DNA of 64,000 nucleotides. Origin: Pseudomonas cichorii (GTDB taxonomy: Bacteria; Pseudomonadota; Gammaproteobacteria; Pseudomonadales; Pseudomonadaceae). Below, piece by piece: positions 48,437 to 57,363 of this stretch (within the stretch, counting starts at the first letter, position 1; each line of letters starts with the position of its first letter). Location: the NCBI RefSeq assembly GCF_018343775.1, contig NZ_CP074349.1, forward strand, positions 5,384,001-5,448,000. Direction: 5' to 3'. Made by a program: the position numbers and the translations under genes. The notes under the pieces were generated by a model. The model was not told the DNA's origin. It made no database searches and worked only from the letters and a program-made list of their open reading frames with translations.

Positions 48437-48862
48437 ATGCGCACTGATCGCGTTCGCTCATCCACGCCTCGCAAAGTCCGGGGCACGTGGCTGAGTCTGT
48501 TCGCCATGTTGATGATCTTTATCGGCCCACTGGTTTCCCAGTCGATGCCGATGGAGCATCACGCCGGTATGTCCATGTCCACGCCGACCTCGATGGATAT
48601 GGAATCGCACCATGCCCACCATGGCAGCGAGCAGGCCAAGCCTGCCAATACAGGCATGGACGACCACGCCTTATGGGCCAAATGCGGCTACTGCACTTTG
48701 CTGTTCGGTTGCCCCGCTCTGCCTCAAGTGCTGACACTGGTTGCCGCCGCACCGCCCAAACCCTCCGACTTCTTTGCCGCGCTCACCCGGCAAGGTCATG
48801 CGCGTCAGAGCGCCTTCCTGCATGCCCGCAGCCGGGCACCGCCCGCCACGACAGCAGCCTGA
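48437..48862 (+). CDS. Met/His-rich DUF2946 protein
   Basis: A 141-residue protein with an N-terminal hydrophobic segment (LSLFAMLMIFIGPLVSQ), then a region dense in Met and His (MPMEHHAGMSMS, ESHHAHHG; about residues 38-75) and a WAKCGYCTLLFGCP cysteine cluster. This is the DUF2946 pattern and suggests periplasmic copper binding. It sits 22 bases after the PCu(A)C gene and 100 bases before the PepSY gene. A TTG start at 48428 is possible; the ATG is preferred. Confidence 0.75.
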   Translation: MRTDRVRSSTPRKVRGTWLSLFAMLMIFIGPLVSQSMPMEHHAGMSMSTPTSMDMESHHAHHGSEQAKPANTGMDDHALWAKCGYCTLLFGCPALPQVLTLVAAAPPKPSDFFAALTRQGHARQSAFLHARSRAPPATTAA

Positions 48863-48962
48863 CCCCATAACGACCGCAGCCCGGAAGGTTGCGCGAACCT
48901 GACTGATTTGGCGCAAACCTGTGCGACTCAGTCCTGTACTTTTTACCGTGAGCACGCTTTTC

Positions 48963-50336
48963 ATGTCACAGCGTAAAGTCTCCTTCTATAACCTGGCCTG
49001 GCGCTGGCATTTCTATGCCGGGCTATTCGTCGCGCCGTTCATGATTCTGCTGGCGCTGACCGGGATCATTTACCTGTTCAAGCCACAGCTGGACAACCTG
49101 ATGTACAGCGACCTGCTGACCGTCAAACCCGCTCATCACCAGATCAGCGCCGACGAGTTGCAGCAGCGGGTGCTGACCCGTTATCCACAGGCGGCCGTCA
49201 GCAAATACTTCCCTCCCGTCAGCGCCGAAGGCAGCGCGCAGTTTGTGGTGCGCGAACAGGGCCGCGAGTTGAATGTCTTTATCGACCCTTACCGCGGCGA
49301 GATCCTGGGCACCCAGGATGCCAAAGACAACCTACAAGCCATCGCACGCGCTCTGCATGGCGAGCTGATGATCGGCACAGTCGGCGACCGGCTGATCGAA
49401 CTGGCAGCTGGCTGGGGCATCATGCTGGTGATATCAGGCCTGTACCTGTGGTGGCCACGGGGAAGCAATGCCGCTGGAGTCTTGTGGCCACGCCTGAGCA
49501 GTCGCGGGCGGGTGTTGTGGCGCGACCTGCATGCGGTCACCGGCTTCTGGGGCTCGCTGATTCTGCTGTTCATGCTGCTCAGCGGCATGACCTGGACCGG
49601 TTTCTGGGGCAAGCAATACGCCGAACTGTGGAACACCTTCCCTGCCGCAATGTGGACCAATGTGCCCACATCCACGCAACTGGCCGGTGAACTCAATACC
49701 GCCAGCGTGCAGACCGTGCCCTGGGCGCTGGAAAACACGCCAATGCCACAGTCCACGGACGAACATGCCGAACACATGCATCATCACGGCATGTCCGCAG
49801 GCCCCGCGGCACCGAAAGTCACGTTACAGCAGGTCGTGGATATCGCCACCGAACGGGGCGTCGAGCCCGGCTACAGCATTACCGCGCCCAAGACCGCCGA
49901 AGGTGTATTCACAGTAGCAGTGTTCGCGGACGATCCGCGCAATGACGCCACCCTGCATATCGATCAGTACAGCGGCAAGGTGCTGGCTGACGTGGGCTGG
50001 AAGGATTACAGCCTGGTTTCCAGGGCCACCGAGATGAGCGTGATGCTCCATGAAGGCAAGTTCTTCGGCTGGGTCAACCAGCTACTGATCTTTGTGGCGT
50101 GCCTGATTATTCTGCTCGGCTCGGTCAGCGGGCTGGTGATCTGGTGGAAGCGTCGCCCCACAGGAGGCCTTGGTGTACCGCCCTTGCGCCATGATCTGCC
50201 ACGCTGGAAAACGGCAATCGTGATCATGTCCGCACTGGCCGTAGCCTTCCCGCTGGTGGGCATTTCACTGCTGTTGGTGTGGGCGTTCGATCGGATTGTT
50301 TTTTCCCGCTTTGCTAAATCTTCGGCGGCAGCTTAA
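48963..50336 (+). CDS. PepSY-domain membrane protein (copper-cluster)
   Basis: A 457-residue PepSY-associated transmembrane protein. It opens with NLAWRWHFYAGLFVAPFMIL, the family's hallmark, has four or five membrane helices, two periplasmic PepSY-like regions and a short His/Met-rich patch EHAEHMHHHGMS near residue 280. Such proteins are related to iron/siderophore reductases and, next to PCu(A)C and DUF2946 genes, are likely involved in copper or metal reduction or transport at the inner membrane. The ATG at 48963 is chosen over the GTG at 48921. Confidence 0.82.
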   Translation: MSQRKVSFYNLAWRWHFYAGLFVAPFMILLALTGIIYLFKPQLDNLMYSDLLTVKPAHHQISADELQQRVLTRYPQAAVSKYFPPVSAEGSAQFVVREQGRELNVFIDPYRGEILGTQDAKDNLQAIARALHGELMIGTVGDRLIELAAGWGIMLVISGLYLWWPRGSNAAGVLWPRLSSRGRVLWRDLHAVTGFWGSLILLFMLLSGMTWTGFWGKQYAELWNTFPAAMWTNVPTSTQLAGELNTASVQTVPWALENTPMPQSTDEHAEHMHHHGMSAGPAAPKVTLQQVVDIATERGVEPGYSITAPKTAEGVFTVAVFADDPRNDATLHIDQYSGKVLADVGWKDYSLVSRATEMSVMLHEGKFFGWVNQLLIFVACLIILLGSVSGLVIWWKRRPTGGLGVPPLRHDLPRWKTAIVIMSALAVAFPLVGISLLLVWAFDRIVFSRFAKSSAAA

Positions 50337-50420
50337 ATTGCAGCTACGAAGCCTGAAACCGGCGGGCGGTTTTGTGATGAATTCCTCACCCGACCGGTTC
50401 GGGCCTCGTCAGATTCTCTG

Positions 50421-50447
50421 AAAAAGCCGACCCCGAGTCGGCTTTTT
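50421..50447 (+). terminator. Intrinsic terminator after the copper cluster
   Basis: AAAAAGCCGAC pairs perfectly with GTCGGCTTTTT around CCCGA, an eleven-base-pair stem ending in a T-run. It lies 84 bases past the PepSY stop and isolates the urt operon from upstream transcription. Confidence 0.9.
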
Positions 50448-50577
50448 CATGGACGCAAACACTCCACGCACCAACAACGAACAAAAAACCCACGACGCAC
50501 CACCCTCAGCGCCACTTCAGTGCGCTCGCTTCCCCGACGACTCATCTAGAACGGATATGTGCTCCATTTGCCCGGCT

Positions 50578-50594
50578 GGGCACAGCCTTTGCTT
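50578..50594 (+). promoter_or_regulatory. Sigma-54 (RpoN) promoter of urtA
   Basis: GGGCACAGCCTTTGCTT matches the sigma-54 consensus TGGCAC-N5-TTGC: the -24 GG is at 50579-50580, ten bases then separate it from the -12 GC at 50591-50592, and the flanking CAC and TT also fit. Transcription would begin near 50604, about 50 bases before the urtA ATG. This fits NtrC/RpoN nitrogen control of urea uptake. Confidence 0.75.
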
Positions 50595-50654
50595 AGGAGC
50601 ATTGAGGCATTTCTTCGCCCTCCCAAAAAAAGCCAACCGAACGGAGCCCGTCCA

Positions 50655-51920
50655 ATGAAGCGTCGCAGCCTGATCAAAGCTTTCACCCTGACCGCATCAA
50701 TCGCCGCAATGGGTATGACCTGGACAGTTCAGGCAGCCGAAACGATCAAGGTCGGTATTCTGCATTCGCTTTCCGGGACCATGGCCATTTCCGAGACTTC
50801 GCTCAAGGACATGGCGCTGATGACCATCGACGAAATCAATGCCAAGGGTGGCGTGAACGGCAAGATGCTGGAACCTGTCATCGTCGACCCGGCCTCCAAC
50901 TGGCCGCTGTTCGCGGAAAAGGGCCGTCAGTTGCTGACTCAGGACAAGGTCGCTGTCGTGTTCGGTTGCTGGACGTCGGTATCGCGCAAGTCGGTATTGC
51001 CGGTATTTGAAGAACTCAATGGCCTGCTGTTCTACCCCGTGCAGTACGAAGGTGAAGAAATGTCGCCGAACGTGTTCTACACCGGTGCAGCGCCTAACCA
51101 GCAGGCAATTCCTGCGGTCGAGTACCTGATGGGTGAAGATGGCGGCGCAGCCAAGCGTTTCTTCCTGCTGGGCACCGACTATGTCTACCCGCGTACCACC
51201 AACAAGATTCTGCGCGCATTCCTGCACTCCAAAGGCGTGAAGGACAGCGACATCGAAGAGGTTTACACCCCGTTCGGCCACGCCGATTACCAGACCATCG
51301 TGGCGAACATCAAAAAATTCTCGGCAGGCGGCAAGACCGCTGTGATCTCAACCGTGAACGGCGACTCCAACGTGCCGTTCTACAAGGAACTGGCCAACCA
51401 GGGCCTGAAGGCCACCGACGTGCCGGTGGTTGCCTTCTCGGTCGGCGAAGAAGAACTGCGCGGCATCGACACCAAGCCACTGGTCGGTCACCTGGCCGCC
51501 TGGAACTACTTCCAGTCCGTGGAAAACCCGGTCAACAAGAAGTTCGTGGCTGACTGGAAAGCCTACGCCACCAAGAAAAACCTGCCGGGCGCCGACAAGA
51601 CCGTGACCAACGACCCGATGGAAGCCACCTACGTGGGCATTCATATGTGGGCCCAGGCCGTCGAGAAAGCCAAGTCCACCGATGTGGACAAGGTTCGCGA
51701 AGCCATGGCCGGCCAGACCTTCGCCGCGCCGTCGGGCTTCACCCTGACCATGGACAAGACCAACCACCACCTGCACAAGCCGGTGATGATCGGTGAAGTC
51801 GAGGATAACGGTCAGTTCAACGTGGTCTGGCAGACCAAGGAGCCGATCCGTGCCCAGCCATGGAGCCCGTACATCCCTGGCAACGACAAGAAGCCGGATC
51901 ATGCGGTGAAGAGTAATTAA
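50655..51920 (+). CDS. urtA: Urea ABC transporter substrate-binding protein
   Basis: A 421-residue periplasmic binding protein of the UrtA/FmdD branch. The start MKRRSLIKAFTLTASIAAMG has a twin-arginine-like RRSLIK before the hydrophobic core and cleaves near QAAE. The mature protein shows IKVGILHSLSGTMAISETSL, GCWTSVSRKSVLPVFEEL, FYPVQYEGEEMSPNVFYTGA and FLLGTDYVYPRTTNKIL, all typical of UrtA. It captures urea for the UrtBCDE transporter. GGAGCC precedes the ATG at 50655; the longer frame from 50559 lies upstream of the signal peptide. Confidence 0.95.
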   Translation: MKRRSLIKAFTLTASIAAMGMTWTVQAAETIKVGILHSLSGTMAISETSLKDMALMTIDEINAKGGVNGKMLEPVIVDPASNWPLFAEKGRQLLTQDKVAVVFGCWTSVSRKSVLPVFEELNGLLFYPVQYEGEEMSPNVFYTGAAPNQQAIPAVEYLMGEDGGAAKRFFLLGTDYVYPRTTNKILRAFLHSKGVKDSDIEEVYTPFGHADYQTIVANIKKFSAGGKTAVISTVNGDSNVPFYKELANQGLKATDVPVVAFSVGEEELRGIDTKPLVGHLAAWNYFQSVENPVNKKFVADWKAYATKKNLPGADKTVTNDPMEATYVGIHMWAQAVEKAKSTDVDKVREAMAGQTFAAPSGFTLTMDKTNHHLHKPVMIGEVEDNGQFNVVWQTKEPIRAQPWSPYIPGNDKKPDHAVKSN

Positions 51921-51935
51921 TACCTAGCCATGACC

Positions 51936-51979
51936 TTCGCGAATGAGTTCGCTCCTACGGGGCAACTCATTCGCGAAAT
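51936..51979. repeat. REP palindrome, family R2, copy 4
   Basis: TTCGCGAATGAGTTCGCTCC and CAACTCATTCGCGAA form an imperfect inverted repeat in the urtA-urtB gap, 16 bases past the urtA stop. As a hairpin after the binding-protein gene it could stabilise urtA mRNA or lower transporter expression relative to UrtA. Confidence 0.75.
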
Positions 51980-52008
51980 GCCTCACCGCCGACTGCCAGG
52001 CTACCGAT

Positions 52009-53598
52009 ATGCCCAAGACCCTGTACCGCCTCATTCTCACGTTCGCGTTCCTGCTGCCATTGGCAGTACACGCCAGTGATGCCGGCGACTTCGTTTCTGC
52101 CAGCTCTTCGCAACAGGCCGACCTGCTTGAAAGCTGGGCAGCCAGACCTTTGCCCGAGCGGGTCGAGCTGCTCGAAGCCTTGCGCGATGGACGTGTTGCA
52201 GCAGACAGCAGCAAACGCGCCTACCTCGAAAACAACGAGCAATACATGGCCGTGGATGCCCAGGCACCTGCCGCCGCCGATGCACCAAACCCTGATGAAC
52301 CGCGCAAACTGCGCCTGAACAATCGGCTGCGGGGTCTGGTCGAGACCGCGCTGGCCAGTCATCAATTGCTGGCGGCAGATGCAAAATTGCGTCTGGCAGC
52401 TGCCCGGCAATTGCAGAAAAGCGCCCGTCCCGCTCAGCTTGAACTGCTGACCCAACGGGTCGCCGCCGAAACCGACTCCGGCGTAAAGGACGCCTTGACA
52501 CTGGCGCTGGCCAACCTGCAACTGGTCGACAGCAGCCCTTCGGTGCGCCTTGCCGCCGTGCGGCTGCTGGGTGAAACCGGCGACCCGCTGGCCCGTACCC
52601 GGCTTGAAACCCTGCTGGCACCCGGCGTGGAAACCGACGCAACCGTGCGCATTGCAGCCGAAACCAGTCTGGCGCAGGTCAAGCGCAAGCTGATGATTGG
52701 CGAAGTGCTGGGGCAGGCATTCAGTGGCATGTCCCTGGGTTCGATTCTGTTGCTGGCCGCTCTCGGGCTGGCGATCACCTTCGGCCTGCTGGGCGTGATC
52801 AATATGGCCCACGGCGAAATGCTGATGCTGGGTGCCTATTCAACCTACGTGGTGCAGTTGATGTTCCAGCGCTATGCGCCGGGCGCCATCGAGTACTACC
52901 CGCTGATCGCCTTGCCGGTGGCATTTTTCGTCACCGCGCTGATCGGCATGGCGCTGGAACGCACCGTGATTCGCCATTTGTATGGCCGCCCGCTGGAAAC
53001 CCTGCTCGCCACCTGGGGTATCAGCCTGATATTGATTCAGGCCGTGCGTCTGGCTTTCGGTGCCCAGAACGTTGAGGTTGCCAACCCTGAATGGCTGTCG
53101 GGCGGGATTCAGGTGCTGCCCAATCTGGTGCTGCCTTACAACCGTATCGTGATCATCGCCTTCGCGCTGTTCGTGGTGGTACTGACCTGGCTGCTGCTGA
53201 ACAAGACCCGCCTGGGCCTGAACGTGCGCGCCGTGACCCAGAACCGCAATATGGCCGCCTGCTGCGGCGTGCCCACCGGGCGCATCGACATGATGGCCTT
53301 CGGGCTGGGCTCGGGTATCGCCGGGCTGGGCGGCGTGGCTTTGAGTCAGATCGGCAACGTCGGCCCGGACTTGGGCCAGAGCTATATCATCGACTCGTTC
53401 CTGGTGGTGGTGCTTGGCGGTGTCGGCCAGCTGGCGGGCAGCGTGATGGCGGCCTTCGGGCTGGGCATCGCCAACAAGATTCTTGAACCGCAAATCGGTG
53501 CCGTATTGGGCAAGATCCTGATCCTGGCGCTGATCATTCTGTTTATCCAGAAACGTCCGCAAGGTCTCTTCGCACTGAAAGGACGGGTGATCGACTGA
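52009..53598 (+). CDS. urtB: Urea ABC transporter permease UrtB
   Basis: A 529-residue LivH-type permease with an N-terminal signal sequence and a periplasmic extension of about 220 residues that is helical and HEAT-like (SSPSVRLAAVRLLGETGDPL). The membrane part (from about residue 245) contains GLAITFGLLGVINMAHGEML, NKTRLGLNVRAVTQNRNMAA and GLGSGIAGLGGVALSQIGNV. The extension is usual for UrtB in proteobacteria. The ATG at 52009 is preferred over the frame opening at 51943, which runs through the REP element. The urtC ATG overlaps the stop. Confidence 0.94.
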   Translation: MPKTLYRLILTFAFLLPLAVHASDAGDFVSASSSQQADLLESWAARPLPERVELLEALRDGRVAADSSKRAYLENNEQYMAVDAQAPAAADAPNPDEPRKLRLNNRLRGLVETALASHQLLAADAKLRLAAARQLQKSARPAQLELLTQRVAAETDSGVKDALTLALANLQLVDSSPSVRLAAVRLLGETGDPLARTRLETLLAPGVETDATVRIAAETSLAQVKRKLMIGEVLGQAFSGMSLGSILLLAALGLAITFGLLGVINMAHGEMLMLGAYSTYVVQLMFQRYAPGAIEYYPLIALPVAFFVTALIGMALERTVIRHLYGRPLETLLATWGISLILIQAVRLAFGAQNVEVANPEWLSGGIQVLPNLVLPYNRIVIIAFALFVVVLTWLLLNKTRLGLNVRAVTQNRNMAACCGVPTGRIDMMAFGLGSGIAGLGGVALSQIGNVGPDLGQSYIIDSFLVVVLGGVGQLAGSVMAAFGLGIANKILEPQIGAVLGKILILALIILFIQKRPQGLFALKGRVID

Positions 53599-54677
53599 TG
53601 AATCAGCCATTGATAGTGACCGCCGCACAGAAAGTCGGGCCAAAAGGCACGCTGACCGTGGGCATTCTGGTTCTGGCCATCCTGCTGGCCATGCCACTGT
53701 TGTCGTTGCTGCCTGCCGATAACGGTCTGCAGGTTTCGGCCTATACCCTGACGCTGGTGGGCAAGATCCTCTGCTACGCCATCGTCGCCCTGGCGCTGGA
53801 TCTGGTCTGGGGTTATGCAGGCCTGTTGTCGCTGGGCCACGGCCTGTTCTTCGCCCTGGGCGGCTATGCCATGGGCATGTACCTGATGCGTGAAGCGGCA
53901 GGCGATGGCTTGCCAGCGTTCATGACCTTTCTGTCGTGGACCGAACTGCCCTGGTATTGGGCAGGCACCGACAATTTCCTCTGGGCCATGTGTCTGGTGG
54001 TGCTGGCGCCGGGTCTGCTGGCGCTGGTGTTCGGCTTTTTCGCCTTCCGCTCGCGGATCAAAGGCGTGTATTTCTCGATCATGACCCAGGCCCTGACCTT
54101 CGCTGGCATGCTGCTGTTCTTCCGCAACGAAACCGGTTTTGGCGGCAACAACGGCTTCACCAACTTCCGCAGCATCCTGGGTTTCAGCATCAGTTCCCAA
54201 GGCACCCGGGCCACGCTGTTTCTGCTGACCGTTCTGCTGCTGGTTGCCAGCCTGTATGTGGGCTGGCGCCTTGCCCAGAGCAAGTTCGGACGAGTGCTGA
54301 CCGCGCTGCGCGACGCAGAAAACCGCCTGATGTTCTGTGGCTACGATCCTCGTGGCTTCAAGCTCTTCGTCTGGGTCCTGAGCGCCGTGCTCTGCGGTCT
54401 GGCCGGTGCCTTGTATGTGCCACAGGTCGGCATCATCAACCCCAGCGAAATGTCACCGACCAACTCCATCGAAGCTGCCGTCTGGGTAGCGCTGGGTGGT
54501 CGCGGCACCTTGATCGGCCCCTTGCTGGGCGCCGGTCTGGTCAACGGCATGAAGAGCTGGTTCACCGTCGCATTCCCTGAATACTGGCTGTTCTTTCTTG
54601 GCGCACTGTTCATCATCGTGACGCTGTATCTGCCCAAGGGCGTGATCGGCCTGCTGAAGAAAAGGAGCGAGTCATGA
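53598..54677 (+). CDS. urtC: Urea ABC transporter permease UrtC
   Basis: A 359-residue LivM-type permease with about nine membrane helices. Family segments visible: LALDLVWGYAGLLSLGHGLF, FRSRIKGVYFSIMTQALTFA, FGRVLTALRDAENRLMFCGY and EAAVWVALGGRGTLIGPLLG. It pairs with UrtB as the membrane channel for urea. Its ATG overlaps the urtB stop, and its own stop overlaps the urtD ATG. Confidence 0.94.
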   Translation: MNQPLIVTAAQKVGPKGTLTVGILVLAILLAMPLLSLLPADNGLQVSAYTLTLVGKILCYAIVALALDLVWGYAGLLSLGHGLFFALGGYAMGMYLMREAAGDGLPAFMTFLSWTELPWYWAGTDNFLWAMCLVVLAPGLLALVFGFFAFRSRIKGVYFSIMTQALTFAGMLLFFRNETGFGGNNGFTNFRSILGFSISSQGTRATLFLLTVLLLVASLYVGWRLAQSKFGRVLTALRDAENRLMFCGYDPRGFKLFVWVLSAVLCGLAGALYVPQVGIINPSEMSPTNSIEAAVWVALGGRGTLIGPLLGAGLVNGMKSWFTVAFPEYWLFFLGALFIIVTLYLPKGVIGLLKKRSES

Positions 54678-55534
54678 ACAACACACCGACACCCGCTTTC
54701 ATGCTCGAACCGATCCTCGATCCCAATTCCGACGCGGGCACCAGCCGAGACGCCATCGGTCTGGGCCAGGTTGCAGGCCAGGGGCTCAATACCCGGCACG
54801 GCACGATCCTGACCCTGGAAGACATCAGCGTCAGCTTCGACGGCTTCAAGGCCCTCAATGACTTGAACCTGTACATCGGCGTGGGCGAGTTGCGCTGCAT
54901 CATCGGCCCCAACGGCGCAGGCAAGACCACGCTGATGGACGTAATCACCGGCAAGACACGCCCCAGCCATGGCAAGGCCTGGTTCGGTGAAACTCTGGAC
55001 CTGACGCAGATGAGCGAAGTGCAGATCGCCCAGTCCGGGATCGGCCGCAAGTTTCAGAAACCCACGGTCTTTGAAGCCCTGAGCGTGTTCGAGAACCTGG
55101 AGCTGGCGCAAAAGACTGACAAATCGGTCTGGGCTTCACTGCGCGCAAAACTCAATGGCGAACAGCGCGACCGGATCAACGAAGTGCTGGAAACCATTCG
55201 CCTGACCGCATCCGCACAACGCCCGGCCGGTCTGCTGTCCCACGGCCAGAAGCAGTTTCTGGAAATCGGCATGCTGCTGGTCCAGGACCCGCAACTGCTG
55301 CTGCTCGACGAGCCGGTGGCCGGCATGACCGACGCCGAAACCGAATTCACGGCCGAGCTGTTCAAGAGCCTGGCAGGCAAGCATTCGCTGATGGTGGTGG
55401 AACACGACATGGGGTTCGTCGGCTCGATTGCCGACCACGTGACCGTCCTGCATCAGGGCAGCGTTCTGGCTGAAGGGTCGCTGGAAGAAGTGCAGGCCGA
55501 TGAACGAGTGATCGAAGTGTATTTGGGGCGCTGA
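54674..55534 (+). CDS. urtD: Urea ABC transporter ATPase UrtD
   Basis: A 286-residue ABC ATPase of the LivG type. Before the ABC domain there is an N-terminal extension of about 40 residues (to TRHGTILTLEDISVSFDG). Walker A is GPNGAGKTT (about residue 78), the signature is LLSHGQKQFLEIGMLL, Walker B is PQLLLLDEPVAGM and the switch His is in VEHDMGFVG. It works with UrtE to power urea uptake. Its start overlaps the urtC stop. Confidence 0.94.
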   Translation: MNNTPTPAFMLEPILDPNSDAGTSRDAIGLGQVAGQGLNTRHGTILTLEDISVSFDGFKALNDLNLYIGVGELRCIIGPNGAGKTTLMDVITGKTRPSHGKAWFGETLDLTQMSEVQIAQSGIGRKFQKPTVFEALSVFENLELAQKTDKSVWASLRAKLNGEQRDRINEVLETIRLTASAQRPAGLLSHGQKQFLEIGMLLVQDPQLLLLDEPVAGMTDAETEFTAELFKSLAGKHSLMVVEHDMGFVGSIADHVTVLHQGSVLAEGSLEEVQADERVIEVYLGR

Positions 55535-55552
55535 GGCGCCCAGATACACGCT

Positions 55553-55684
55553 GTAAGCTGCAAGCGACAAGAAAAAGCGGCCTGGCTTTTGATTTTTCTT
55601 GGGGCTTGTAGCTTTCCGCTTGAAGACTGCGTTTTCTGCTTTTGATTTTTCTTGCGGCTTTTAGCTTGCCGCTTGCAGCTCTGA
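55553..55684. repeat. Dispersed repeat family R1, copy 2, with internal tandem (urtD-urtE gap)
   Basis: The gap holds AAGCTGCAAGCGACAAGAAA at the left and, further on, two imperfect direct copies (period about 53 bases, starting near 55582 and 55636) sharing CTTTTGATTTTTCTTG and TAGCTT-CCGCTTG, ending GCTTGCAGCT. Left and right words are inverted relative to each other. Confidence 0.78.
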
Positions 55685-55693
55685 GGAACAAAC

Positions 55694-56392
55694 ATGCTGA
55701 ACGTTAGCAAACTCCATCAATACTACGGCGGCAGTCACATTCTTCGCGGTCTGTCGTTTGACGTGAAAGTCGGCGAAGTCACTTGTCTGCTGGGTCGTAA
55801 CGGCGTCGGCAAGACTACGTTGCTCAAGGTATTGATGGGGCTGTTGCCGTCCAAAGAGGGTTCGGTAGAGTGGGAAGGCAAGCCCATCACTGGCTTCAAA
55901 CCGCACCAGCGGGTGCATGCAGGGATTGCCTATGTGCCTCAGGGTCGGGAGATTTTCGGGCGGCTGACGGTGGAGGAAAACCTGCTGATGGGCCTGTCGC
56001 GTTTCCCGGGCTCCGAAGCCAAAGAGGTTCCGGCCTTCATCTACGAGCTGTTCCCGGTGCTGCTGCAAATGAAGCATCGCCGTGGCGGCGACCTGTCTGG
56101 TGGTCAGCAGCAACAGCTGGCAATCGGCCGGGCTCTGGCGAGTCGCCCTCGCCTGCTGATTCTCGATGAGCCCACCGAAGGCATTCAGCCCTCGGTCATC
56201 AAGGAAATCGGCGCCGTCATCAAGAAGCTGGCCGAGCGTGGTGACATGGCTATTCTGCTGGTGGAGCAGTTCTACGATTTCGCAGCCGAGCTGGCGGACC
56301 AGTATCTGGTGATGTCCCGTGGCGAGATCGTCCAGCAGGGTCGCGGCGAGAACATGGAAGCCGAGGGCGTTCGTGGTCTTGTCACCATTTGA
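55694..56392 (+). CDS. urtE: Urea ABC transporter ATPase UrtE
   Basis: A 232-residue LivF-type ABC ATPase. Walker A is GRNGVGKTT (about residues 38-46), the Q-loop region is IAYVPQGREIFG, the signature is DLSGGQQQQLAIGRAL and Walker B RLLILDEPTEGIQP. It is the last of the five transporter genes; the 159-base repeat-filled gap after urtD interrupts an otherwise tight operon. ureD follows after about 48 bases. Confidence 0.94.
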   Translation: MLNVSKLHQYYGGSHILRGLSFDVKVGEVTCLLGRNGVGKTTLLKVLMGLLPSKEGSVEWEGKPITGFKPHQRVHAGIAYVPQGREIFGRLTVEENLLMGLSRFPGSEAKEVPAFIYELFPVLLQMKHRRGGDLSGGQQQQLAIGRALASRPRLLILDEPTEGIQPSVIKEIGAVIKKLAERGDMAILLVEQFYDFAAELADQYLVMSRGEIVQQGRGENMEAEGVRGLVTI

Positions 56393-56440
56393 GACGCCAA
56401 TCCGTTAAGGTGCATGACTCGACAAAGCAATGAAGACACC

Positions 56441-57286
56441 ATGAATCTGCCTGCCCACACCGCCCTGTTCACGCCCAGCTGGCACGCCGAGCTGGAGCTG
56501 GGCTATGGACGTTTCGATGACTGCACGCGACCGGTCCAGCGACGCCATAAAGGGCCGCTACGGGTGCAGAAGCATTTGTATGCCGAAGGTCCGCAAGTCT
56601 GCCAGCACATCATCGTCCATCCGCCCGGAGGCATTGCAGGCGGGGACCGGCTGGATATCTCGGCCACTGTCGGCAAAGAGGCCTGGGCGCAACTGACCAG
56701 TCCCGGTGCCGCCAAGTGGTATCGCGCCGCAAGCCCGGCCTATCAGCAACTGGAGCTGCGCGTCGAACCCGGCGCAACGCTGGAATGGCTGCCTCAGGAA
56801 ACCATCGTGTTCAGCCAGGCCCGGGCCGAACTGACTACCCGTATCGACCTGCAAGGCGATGCCCGGCTGTGTTACTGGGATGTGGTGGCTCTGGGGCGTC
56901 CAGCCAGTAGCGAGCGTTTCGAGCAGGGTTATTTTCAGTCGCATCTGGATATCCGCCGCGACGGCCAGTTGCTATGGCATGAACGACAGCGCATTGTCGG
57001 TGGCGATGGTTTGCTGGATTCGCCCATCGGCCTGGACGGCAAGACGGTGTTCGCGACCCTGCTGATTACCGGAGAAATAAACAGCGAACTGCTCGAAGCC
57101 TGCCGCTCGCTCTCGCTGCCTAATCCGGTCAGCGGTGACCTGACCCAATTGCCGGGTCTGGTAGTTGCCCGCTGTCTGGCGGATGAAGCCCTGCATGCAC
57201 GGGCCTGGCTGATCGAACTATGGAAACTGCTGCGCCCGGCATTGCTGGGCCGCGAGGCGGTAACGCCCAGAATCTGGAATACCTGA
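56441..57286 (+). CDS. ureD: Urease accessory protein UreD
   Basis: A 281-residue UreD (UreH) protein required with UreF and UreG to load nickel into the UreABC apoenzyme. Family blocks: [62 protein letters not shown] and [23 protein letters not shown] at 56441 starts close to the conserved domain; another in-frame ATG at 56414 has AAGG at short spacing and cannot be excluded. ureE, ureF and ureG are not in this window. Confidence 0.93.
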   Translation: MNLPAHTALFTPSWHAELELGYGRFDDCTRPVQRRHKGPLRVQKHLYAEGPQVCQHIIVHPPGGIAGGDRLDISATVGKEAWAQLTSPGAAKWYRAASPAYQQLELRVEPGATLEWLPQETIVFSQARAELTTRIDLQGDARLCYWDVVALGRPASSERFEQGYFQSHLDIRRDGQLLWHERQRIVGGDGLLDSPIGLDGKTVFATLLITGEINSELLEACRSLSLPNPVSGDLTQLPGLVVARCLADEALHARAWLIELWKLLRPALLGREAVTPRIWNT

Positions 57287-57363
57287 TTGCGGTGATTTTT
57301 TCGCGAATGAGCGGAGCGCCGCCCGACTCGCACACACCAGAACTTCAAGAAACGGAATACACC

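Larger units (their letters stand above)
50337..50654. promoter_or_regulatory. Gap between the PepSY gene and urtA
   Basis: These 318 bases hold the terminator of the copper cluster (50421-50447) and a sigma-54 promoter for urtA (50578-50594), both listed separately. The open frame 50449-50658 has no homology I recognise and crosses the promoter, so it is not called as a gene. Confidence 0.7.

Noticed and set aside
50449..50658. Small open frame before urtA
   Set aside because: It crosses the sigma-54 promoter, starts in the terminator's T-run and shows no homology.
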